A stretch of DNA of 6,400 nucleotides from Clostridiales bacterium (lineage in GTDB: Bacteria; Bacillota; Clostridia; Lachnospirales; Lachnospiraceae): contig JAJBVF010000375.1 in the NCBI GenBank assembly GCA_020859965.1, positions 1 through 6,400 of the forward strand, in the 5' to 3' direction. This document shows, piece after piece, positions 1 through 5,364 of this stretch (positions are counted from its first letter, which is position 1; every line of letters starts with the position of its first letter). The notes under the pieces were generated by a model, which was not told the origin of the DNA, did no database searches, and saw only the letters and a list, made by a program, of their open reading frames with translations. The position numbers and the translations under genes were made by a program.

Positions 1-1176
1 ATTTTCTACGATGGGCTGCAGGATCATGCTGGGTATCCGCACATTTTCAATATCTGCGTCCACTTCTTTCTGGTAAGTAATGTCTCCGGCAAAGCGGACG
101 TTCAGAATATAGATATAATTGTCAACGGACTGAATTTCCTCGCTTAAGGTGGCATCTCCGGACATTTTTCGTACATTGTAGCGGAAAAAATCTGCCATCC
201 GTTCCAGAAATACGCTCGTCTGCTCTGCATTTTCCATAGTGGCAAGCTGTGCGCCTGCATTCAGCGAATTGAACAGAAAATGAGGATTGATCTGGGCCTG
301 CAGGTATTTGAGCTGTGCCTCCTTCAGATGTGCTTCCATTAAAAGCTCCCGCTCTTTGAGCTGTGCCTCTGTCTCCATGCTGTCGCGCAGCCGGTCGATA
401 TATTCACGGATACTGGCAAGCATCTGGTTGAATCCGCGTGTCACGACACCTACTTCATCTTCATAGATGACAGGAAGCTGCGGCACATCAAGATTTCCGC
501 TGGCCACCTCATGTGCGGTAGAGGAAAGGACAGTAAGAGGCCGGATCATATTGTGGACAAAAATTGCAATGACAAGCATACAGACCGCAAAAGCTGCTGC
601 CATGATAATGAGGCTGCCATTTTCCAGCACCTTCATAGAGGAGATAAGTGCCTGATAGCTGGTCGAATTTTCCCGAAAGAGCATCGTGTTCAGACGGTAG
701 ATATAGGTATTGATGTATTCATACAGCTGTGTTTCCAGCTCATAGGATTCTTTATAGCCTTCTACATTCCGGCCGCGTTTGGCCTGTACCGTGATACTGG
801 TCTGCTCCAGATAGGTCTCAGACATATTGCGGATATTTTTTTCCAGCATCAGGATTTCATTGTCTACATTTTTATCATTTAAATCCTCCAGGAGCAGGCG
901 GTACTCCTGCTCATAGCTGTAATAATTCTCCAGTGCCTGACTGCTTTTTGTATTTAAATATTCATAGACATTGTCCTGAATCTGTTCCAGGGTATCGGAG
1001 AGCGTATTGACAGAGACGTTGCTCGTAAACACGGAATCGATCCGCTGTACCGCGGAATTGATCTCACTGATCAGAAATAGATTCATGCACAGAACAAGCG
1101 CCAGGGCGAGCAAAACAGCTGCATTGATGCGCGTCTGGATGGAAGACAGGCGGGAAAAGGGATTTCTGTTTTTCAT
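1..1176 (-). CDS. LytS/YesM-family sensor histidine kinase (partial, C-terminal end missing)
   Basis: Membrane sensor kinase of a two- or three-component system; 392 codons are visible and the frame is still open at the left edge. Seen in the translation: a short basic N-terminus, a first membrane segment at about residues 17-36, an external region of about 150 residues (37-186) that looks all-helical, a second membrane segment at about 189-207, a HAMP linker (about 208-262) and a coiled coil (about 262-294). The His_kinase H-box QINPHFLFNSLN (295-306) follows, with His299 as the expected phosphoacceptor. The last residues, LQPIVEN, begin the N-box of the ATP-binding domain; the rest, about 90-110 residues in this family, lies outside the window. 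The start at 1176 is supported by AAGGA at 1185-1189 with 8 nt spacing. It lies 72 bp downstream of the anchored sugar-binding protein gene, so co-transcription is likely. By analogy with XylFII-LytS it should sense sugar through that partner and phosphorylate a YesN-type AraC-family regulator; the partner role is inference. Confidence 0.93.
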   Translation of the reverse strand, partial: MKNRNPFSRLSSIQTRINAAVLLALALVLCMNLFLISEINSAVQRIDSVFTSNVSVNTLSDTLEQIQDNVYEYLNTKSSQALENYYSYEQEYRLLLEDLNDKNVDNEILMLEKNIRNMSETYLEQTSITVQAKRGRNVEGYKESYELETQLYEYINTYIYRLNTMLFRENSTSYQALISSMKVLENGSLIIMAAAFAVCMLVIAIFVHNMIRPLTVLSSTAHEVASGNLDVPQLPVIYEDEVGVVTRGFNQMLASIREYIDRLRDSMETEAQLKERELLMEAHLKEAQLKYLQAQINPHFLFNSLNAGAQLATMENAEQTSVFLERMADFFRYNVRKMSGDATLSEEIQSVDNYIYILNVRFAGDITYQKEVDADIENVRIPSMILQPIVEN

Positions 1177-1184
1177 GTCTGTTG

Positions 1185-1189
1185 TCCTT
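1185..1189 (-). promoter_or_regulatory. Ribosome binding site of the histidine kinase
   Basis: AAGGA on the minus strand lies 8 nt upstream of the ATG at 1176. It fixes the start of the kinase and shows that the gene has its own initiation site in the 72 bp gap after the sensor gene. Confidence 0.7.
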
Positions 1190-1202
1190 ATTGATGAAAT
1201 TC

Positions 1203-1218
1203 TGCAGGATTACCTGCA
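1203..1218. repeat. Small perfect hairpin between sensor and kinase genes
   Basis: TGCAGG and CCTGCA form a perfect 6-bp stem around a 4-nt loop, in the gap between the stop of the anchored binding protein and the kinase ribosome binding site. There is no following T-run on the minus strand, so it is not a terminator. It could affect mRNA stability or the ratio of the two proteins, or be chance. Confidence 0.4.
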
Positions 1219-1248
1219 CCGCAAAAGCAAAAGCCCGGTATTTTATGC

Positions 1249-2268
1249 TCAGGTCGCATTCTCTTCGGTCTCTGAGAAATAATCTGCGACATTTTCTTCC
1301 GTGATGAGGCTAAGGCCTACGCTGTAGTAGCTGCTGGTGTGACCGAGCGTATGATATTCAGTCAGGGCATCGATGCAGCAGGTGCCTACGTCGGAGGTGT
1401 CCACTACGAGCGTAACCGGGATGATCTCTTTTTCTATCGCTTCCAGAATCTGATCGGAATAGTAAAATCCTATGATGTCGGTGCTGCCGACTTCGTTGTA
1501 GTCGATCAGCGCCTGATACGCGCATTCCGTCAGGATCTCGTCCATACAGATCAGAATATCCGGCAGCGGGGAATAGTTGACAAACAGCTCACGGATACCT
1601 TCTTCGGAGTCAAAATCCGCGGAGTTTTCCAGATAATACAGAGAAACATTGACCTCCTGCCCGGAATCCTTTTGCTGTTCGATCGATCCTGTAAACTGAG
1701 ACGCGGCCAGCGTCTGGATCGGATTCACTGATTCGGAATCCAGCAGGATCATGATCTCACCCCCATCCTGATCCAGAAGAGAGAGCACGAGCTCCAGATA
1801 GGTGTCGGCCAGCTGATAGCTGTTGAGGCCAACATAGCTGATGCGCTGACTGTCTGAGTCGTCTTCCAGTACAGTGACGACAGGAATATCTTTTTCCACT
1901 GCTTTATCGATCAGCTCACGCACTTCATCCGTACCATCCGGTTTCAGGATAATACCGTCTACCTGCGACGCGATCAGAATACGAAGATAATCCGCCGTCG
2001 TATAGGAGATGCCGGAACTCTGATCCAGAAGCTCCAGATAGGCACTGTTCTCATTTGCTTCCTGAACCGCACTCTCATAAATCGCCTGCCAGAGAACAGA
2101 GTTTTCCTCGTCCGGTATCAGCACATAATGCCGGTCATAGGCTTCGGATGCGGAAGTGTCAGGCAGGTCAAGCGAATCCAGACTGTTCCGGAAATAGGAC
2201 CATACGATCGAGAGGACCAGGACACAGAAGATTAAAATAATGGTAATAGTCAGGGATGTCTTTTTCAT
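1249..2268 (-). CDS. Membrane-anchored periplasmic-binding-protein homologue, probable sugar sensor (XylFII-like)
   Basis: A 339-residue protein of the Peripla_BP_4 sugar-binding fold, probably a sensor and not a transport component. Seen: MKK followed by one hydrophobic stretch (about residues 6-26) with no lipobox and no clear cleavage site, so it should be an uncleaved membrane anchor. A short acidic linker (about 27-45) follows, then a binding-protein domain from about 47 to 330 with typical alternating strand/helix segments such as VDGIILKPDGTDE, IPVVTVLEDD and ISYVGLNSYQLADTYL. The protein is acidic. It is the first gene of the leftward unit, is followed by a LytS-type kinase, and is divergent from a sugar ABC importer. 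That is the gene arrangement described for xylFII-lytS-yesN beside xylFGH in Clostridium beijerinckii (recalled knowledge). The ligand is inferred to be a monosaccharide. An in-frame stop (TAG) lies three codons upstream of the ATG, and the Shine-Dalgarno sequence is poor, only AGG or AGGTG touching the start. An ordinary low-abundance binding protein for another transporter is less likely. Confidence 0.87.
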   Translation of the reverse strand: MKKTSLTITIILIFCVLVLSIVWSYFRNSLDSLDLPDTSASEAYDRHYVLIPDEENSVLWQAIYESAVQEANENSAYLELLDQSSGISYTTADYLRILIASQVDGIILKPDGTDEVRELIDKAVEKDIPVVTVLEDDSDSQRISYVGLNSYQLADTYLELVLSLLDQDGGEIMILLDSESVNPIQTLAASQFTGSIEQQKDSGQEVNVSLYYLENSADFDSEEGIRELFVNYSPLPDILICMDEILTECAYQALIDYNEVGSTDIIGFYYSDQILEAIEKEIIPVTLVVDTSDVGTCCIDALTEYHTLGHTSSYYSVGLSLITEENVADYFSETEENAT

Positions 2269-2279
2269 GCACCTATTCT

Positions 2280-2309
2280 ATCATAAATGAACACGATTTC
2301 CCATGTAAA
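2280..2309 (-). promoter_or_regulatory. Predicted sigma-A-type promoter for the sensor-kinase genes
   Basis: On the minus strand, TTTACA (2304-2309, 5 of 6 to the -35 consensus) and TATGAT (2280-2285, 5 of 6 to the -10 consensus) are separated by 18 nt. Transcription would start near 2273, leaving a leader of only about 5 nt before the ATG at 2268. Both boxes are good, but the very short leader makes the call uncertain. Confidence 0.42.
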
Positions 2310-2313
2310 AAAA

Positions 2314-2397
2314 GTAAATTCTTGCGATTTTTCCGGCAGAAAGCCAAAAAAATCCTGTTTTGTGGCTGAATGAAGTTTTTTCTTTTTAAGAATTTAC
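2314..2397. repeat. 10-bp inverted repeat pair in the divergent control region
   Basis: GTAAATTCTT at 2314-2323 and AAGAATTTAC at 2388-2397 are exact inverted copies 64 bp apart, so each gene unit has one copy facing it in the same orientation. Inside this pair, AGCCA (2342-2346) and TGGCT (2363-2367) form a second dyad whose centre lies within one base of the centre of the outer pair. This could be paired operator sites for the expected off-window regulator; no binding motif was recognised. Confidence 0.45.
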
Positions 2398-2420
2398 AGT
2401 TTCACCCCAAGAGATTCCAT

Positions 2421-2448
2421 TTTATGCAATTTGTACATGTGATAGGAT
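2421..2448 (+). promoter_or_regulatory. Predicted extended -10 promoter for chvE
   Basis: TAGGAT at 2443-2448 is preceded by TG-N at 2440-2442, forming an extended -10 element. The best -35 candidate, TTTATG at 2421-2426 with a 16-nt spacer, is poor. Transcription would start near 2455, giving a leader of about 50 nt. A weak -35 with an extended -10 is typical of activator-dependent promoters, which would suit control by a sensor kinase and its regulator. Confidence 0.42.
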
Positions 2449-2457
2449 GTAAACATC
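2446..2457. promoter_or_regulatory. Operator-like dyad over the chvE -10/+1
   Basis: GATGT (2446-2450) and ACATC (2453-2457) form a perfect 5-2-5 inverted repeat that overlaps the end of the predicted -10 and the predicted start of transcription. A protein bound here would block initiation. It lacks the central CG of a CcpA cre site, so no regulator is named. Confidence 0.3.
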
Positions 2458-2491
2458 AAAAAACGTGGTCAATATGACTGCCAAAACGAAT

Positions 2492-2496
2492 GGAGG
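2492..2496 (+). promoter_or_regulatory. Ribosome binding site that fixes the chvE start
   Basis: GGAGG lies 8 nt before the ATG at 2505. An ATG at 2490 in the same frame overlaps this site, so the true start is 2505, which also gives a clean signal peptide. Confidence 0.85.
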
Positions 2497-2504
2497 TAAT
2501 TCTT

Positions 2505-3617
2505 ATGAAATTCAGAAAACTGGCTGTAGCTATGTCAGCAGCAATGGCGCTCGGCGCGATCGCGGTACCGGCGGCGGCAGAAGAGACACAGACGATCGGT
2601 ATTTCCATGCCGACACAGTCTCTGGAGCGTTGGAATCGTGATGGTGAATATCTGAAAGAGCAGTTTGAGAACGCAGGTTATGCTGTTGAGCTTGTTTATT
2701 CTGATAATGATTCTTCTCAGCAGGTAAGTGATATTCAGAATCTTCTGGCAGACAACGTAGATATCCTTATCGTTGCGGCTGTTGATGGTGAGGCTCTGAA
2801 CACGGCTATGGATGAGGCAGCGGATCAGGAAGTTCCGGTTATCGCTTATGACCGTCTGATCATGAACGATGCAGTATCTTATTATGTATCCTTTGATAAC
2901 TACACAGTAGGTCAGCTTCAGGGCGAGTTCATCGTAGAGGCTCTGGATCTGGAGAATGCAGGCGATGCGGTTTACAACATGGAGATCACAGCAGGTGACC
3001 CGGCTGACAACAACGCAGGCTATTTCTACAATGGTGCTATGGATGTACTGAATCCGTACATTGAGGCAGGCACACTTGTAGTTGTTTCCGGACAGACTGA
3101 TTTCGATACCGTTGCAACGGATCAGTGGGATACCCAGACCGCTCTTGAGAGAGCACAGAACATCCTCGGTTCTTACTATGCAGACGGCACACAGCTGGAT
3201 GTATGGCTTTGCTCGAACGACTCCACCGCTCTTGGTGTAGCACAGGGCATCACTTCTGACTATGCTGGAGACAACACAGTTATTATTACTGGCCAGGACG
3301 GCGACGTAGCGAACCTTGCAAATATCGTTGACGGTATCCAGACCATGACCGTTTATAAGAACGTAAGCAACGAGTCGATCGTTACCCTGTCTCTTGCACA
3401 GGCAATGCTGGCTGGCGACACCATTGACGAGTCTCTCTGCGATACATTCGAAATTGAGTGCGCTTATGATACTGAGTCCTATGAGACTACAGAAGGCAAT
3501 GTTTGCCCGTCCTTCCTGCTTGTACCGAGCGTAATTACAGCAGACAATCTTGAAGAGCTGGTTGACACCGGACTCTATGAGATGGGTGAGGATGGATACC
3601 TTACAGCTGTAGAGTAA
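2505..3617 (+). CDS. chvE: ChvE-like monosaccharide ABC transporter substrate-binding protein
   Basis: Extracytoplasmic receptor that captures monosaccharides and delivers them to the GguAB transporter encoded downstream. The 370-residue protein has a signal peptide (basic MKFRK, hydrophobic core, PAAA-EE cleavage site near residue 25) and then the Peripla_BP_4 fold. It matches ChvE of Agrobacterium along its length as I recall it: SMPTQSLERWNRDG (34-47), VIAYDRLI (112-119), SFDNYTVGQLQ (129-139), AGDPADNNAGYFYNGAMDVL (163-182), ITGQDGDV (261-268), VYKN (283-286) and PSFLLVP (335-341). R42, the D116-R117 pair, N169/N170, D265 and K285 fall in places where sugar contacts are expected in this family. 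ChvE-type proteins bind several aldoses (galactose, arabinose, xylose, glucose), so the exact substrate cannot be set; a xylF label would be an alternative. No lipobox cysteine is present, which is odd for a Gram-positive binding protein. Many codons end in T in a way unlike the neighbours, possibly reflecting high expression. Confidence 0.93.
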   Translation: MKFRKLAVAMSAAMALGAIAVPAAAEETQTIGISMPTQSLERWNRDGEYLKEQFENAGYAVELVYSDNDSSQQVSDIQNLLADNVDILIVAAVDGEALNTAMDEAADQEVPVIAYDRLIMNDAVSYYVSFDNYTVGQLQGEFIVEALDLENAGDAVYNMEITAGDPADNNAGYFYNGAMDVLNPYIEAGTLVVVSGQTDFDTVATDQWDTQTALERAQNILGSYYADGTQLDVWLCSNDSTALGVAQGITSDYAGDNTVIITGQDGDVANLANIVDGIQTMTVYKNVSNESIVTLSLAQAMLAGDTIDESLCDTFEIECAYDTESYETTEGNVCPSFLLVPSVITADNLEELVDTGLYEMGEDGYLTAVE

Positions 3618-3650
3618 TCACTGCTGATAATAAATTTGTTTGAACCTGAT

Positions 3651-3680
3651 GAAAGGGCGGGGCGGCTGTCCCGCCCTTTC
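3651..3680 (+). terminator. Strong GC-rich stem-loop after chvE (partial terminator or 3' mRNA stabiliser)
   Basis: GAAAGGGCGGG (3651-3661) and CCCGCCCTTTC (3670-3680) pair perfectly over 11 bp around an 8-nt loop, 33 bp after the chvE stop. What follows is TGAGATTAT, with no run of T, so termination would be incomplete at best. This structure between a binding-protein gene and its transporter genes usually protects the upstream message from 3' decay and lowers downstream expression, raising the receptor-to-transporter ratio. That role is inferred by analogy with the malE-malF intergenic region. Confidence 0.7.
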
Positions 3681-3756
3681 TGAGATTATATGCCGCGATG
3701 CGCCGTGCGAAGCATAAGACCTGACAAAGATGCATGAACGTTGCGCGGAGAAAATG

Positions 3757-3789
3757 CCGAAACCGGAAATTATGAAAGGCCGGTTTTGG
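3757..3789 (+). repeat. Stem-loop just upstream of the gguA ribosome binding site
   Basis: CCGAAACCGG (3757-3766) pairs with CCGGTTTTGG (3780-3789) over 10 bp with one G-U pair and a 13-nt A-rich loop. It ends 8 nt before the AAAGGAGGA site of the ATPase gene and has no following T-run. It may adjust translation of the TTG-started gene or protect the processed downstream mRNA. With the hairpin at 3651-3680 it accounts for most of the 195 bp gap at 3618-3812, where I see no gene. Confidence 0.5.
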
Positions 3790-3797
3790 AATAGCGG

Positions 3798-3806
3798 AAA
3801 GGAGGA
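3798..3806 (+). promoter_or_regulatory. Ribosome binding site that fixes the TTG start of gguA
   Basis: AAAGGAGGA is a near-perfect match to the 16S rRNA anti-Shine-Dalgarno partner and sits 7 nt (from GGAGG) before the TTG at 3813. The next in-frame ATG, at 3834, has no such site. Confidence 0.85.
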
Positions 3807-3812
3807 AGTCTT

Positions 3813-5348
3813 TTGGGTGACACTATTCTGGAAATGAAATCCATCACAAAAGAATTTCCGGGAGTAAAAGCACTGGATAACGTGAATCTGGTCGTGGAGC
3901 GCGGAGAAATCCACGCGCTGATCGGCGAGAACGGTGCGGGAAAATCCACGCTGATGAATGTGCTGTCCGGTATTTATCCGGCGGGCACCTATGACGGAGA
4001 AATCTATTATAACGGAGAACTTTGCCAGTTTAAAACACTGAAGGACAGTGAGGCAAAGGGAATTGTAATCATCCATCAGGAGCTGGCGCTGATCCCGCTT
4101 CTTACGATCGGTGAGAATATGTTCCTTGGAAATGAAAAGAAAAACAAATACGGCACGATTGACTGGGATCAGACCTACAATGAAGCCGAAAAACATATGA
4201 AGCAGGTGGGACTGCATGAGTCTGCTCAGACGCTGATCAAGGATATTGGTACCGGTAAACAGCAGCTGGTCGAGATTGCAAAGGCCTTCTCGAAGAACGT
4301 GAAACTGCTGATCCTGGATGAGCCGACCTCTTCGCTGAATGACGAGGACGCGAAGATGCTGCTGGATCTTCTGATGGAATTTAAGAAAGACGGTCTGACT
4401 TCGATCATTATCACGCATAAGCTGAATGAAATTATTTATTGTGCGGACAAGGCGACTATCCTGCGTGACGGTTCGACGATTGAGACGCTGGTGAAGGGCG
4501 TAGATGAATTCAGCGAGGATCGTATCATTAAGGGTATGGTAGGACGTCCGATGGACGACCGCTATCCGGAGCGGAAGCATAATGTCAGCAAAGAAGTGGG
4601 GCTGGAAGTGAAGAACTGGACGGTACACCATCCGCTCTATCCGGAGAAGATTGTGGATGACAATATCTCCTTTAAGGTACATAAGGGCGAGGTAGTGGGC
4701 TTTTCCGGTCTGCAGGGTGCAGGACGCACGGAGCTTGCCATGTCGATATTTGGCAGAAGCTACGGCACAGATATTTCCGGTGAGGTTTATCTGGATGGCA
4801 AAAAGGTTGAGCTGAAGACGCCTGAGCAGGCGATTCACAATAAGATTGCCTATGTAACAGAAGACAGGAAGACAAATGGTCTGATACTGGGTGAATCCAT
4901 CCGTTTCAATACCACACTAGCACGTCTGGATAAGGTATGTAATAACGGTATCATTGATTCCACTGCAGAAAAGAAAGCAGCGGAGCAGATGACGGAGGAG
5001 ATGGGAACAAAGACGCCGTCCATCGAGCAGATGATCGGCAACCTTTCCGGCGGCAATCAGCAGAAGGCTCTGCTTGGCAAGTGGATGTTCTCGGAGCCGG
5101 ATGTGCTGATCCTGGATGAGCCGACTCGTGGTATCGACGTCGGTGCCAAGTATGATATCTACTGCCTGATTAATCAGATGGTAGACAATGGGAAATCGGT
5201 GATCATGATATCTTCAGAAATGCCGGAGCTGATCGGTATGTGCGACCGCATTTATATTATGAATGAAGGTGAACTCTGCGGCGAAGTAGAGGCAAAGAAC
5301 ACCACGCAGGAAGAAATCATGGGTTATATTATAAGTGCGGGAAACTGA
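3813..5348 (+). CDS. gguA: GguA/MmsA-type multiple-monosaccharide ABC transporter ATP-binding protein (two fused ATPase domains)
   Basis: Cytoplasmic energy-coupling subunit of a CUT2 sugar importer; 511 residues, the usual size for the family. Domain 1 (about 4-240): Walker A GENGAGKST (38-46), Q-loop Gln89, a non-standard signature GTGKQQ (146-151), Walker B LLILDEP (165-171) and H-loop His202. Domain 2 (about 262-505): degenerate Walker A GLQGAGRTE (299-307) with Arg305 replacing the catalytic lysine, standard signature LSGGNQQ (411-417), Walker B LILDEPTRGID (432-442) and Ser468 replacing the H-loop histidine. This asymmetry is known from RbsA, XylG and related proteins and leaves one working ATP site. 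Strong segments such as VTEDRKTNGL also fit the family. The TTG start is chosen for its Shine-Dalgarno sequence. It lies 195 bp after chvE and 16 bp before the permease gene. XylG or MglA labels are possible, but the ChvE-type receptor favours GguA. Confidence 0.95.
   Translation: MGDTILEMKSITKEFPGVKALDNVNLVVERGEIHALIGENGAGKSTLMNVLSGIYPAGTYDGEIYYNGELCQFKTLKDSEAKGIVIIHQELALIPLLTIGENMFLGNEKKNKYGTIDWDQTYNEAEKHMKQVGLHESAQTLIKDIGTGKQQLVEIAKAFSKNVKLLILDEPTSSLNDEDAKMLLDLLMEFKKDGLTSIIITHKLNEIIYCADKATILRDGSTIETLVKGVDEFSEDRIIKGMVGRPMDDRYPERKHNVSKEVGLEVKNWTVHHPLYPEKIVDDNISFKVHKGEVVGFSGLQGAGRTELAMSIFGRSYGTDISGEVYLDGKKVELKTPEQAIHNKIAYVTEDRKTNGLILGESIRFNTTLARLDKVCNNGIIDSTAEKKAAEQMTEEMGTKTPSIEQMIGNLSGGNQQKALLGKWMFSEPDVLILDEPTRGIDVGAKYDIYCLINQMVDNGKSVIMISSEMPELIGMCDRIYIMNEGELCGEVEAKNTTQEEIMGYIISAGN
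4306..5125 (+). repeat. 22-nt exact direct repeat coding the two Walker B motifs
   Basis: Positions 4306-4327 and 5104-5125 are identical; both encode the LILDEPT core in the two halves of the ATPase. The match reflects the duplicated domain structure and shared codon preference, not a mobile repeat, but it is long enough to support recombination in principle. Confidence 0.75.
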
Positions 5349-5364
5349 AAGGGAGTGTGTTTTA

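Noticed and set aside
511..882. Plus-strand open frames at 467-882 and 1007-1282
   Set aside because: They run antisense to the histidine kinase coding sequence, which has an intact and recognisable domain order. No ribosome binding site or family resemblance was seen.
1339..1731. Plus-strand open frame of 130 codons opposite the anchored binding protein
   Set aside because: Antisense to a well-supported gene, with no recognisable motif.
2446..2459. Possible CcpA cre site upstream of chvE
   Set aside because: The sequence is AT-rich and dyad-like, but the central CG and flanking positions of the cre consensus are missing.
2490..2504. Earlier in-frame ATG for chvE
   Set aside because: It overlaps the GGAGG site and would place MEVIL before the basic start of the signal peptide. 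The ATG at 2505 has correct spacing.
3772..3837. A 21-codon open frame overlapping the start of gguA, considered as a leader peptide
   Set aside because: No ribosome binding site before its ATG, no regulatory codon run, and it lies in the loop and arm of a stem-loop. It looks accidental.
3618..4838. A long open frame (406 codons) on the minus strand opposite gguA and the chvE-gguA gap
   Set aside because: It lies opposite a clear conserved ATPase, has no recognisable domain, is rich in His, Arg and Phe as expected from antisense codons, and has no convincing ribosome binding site. It is a codon-bias shadow.
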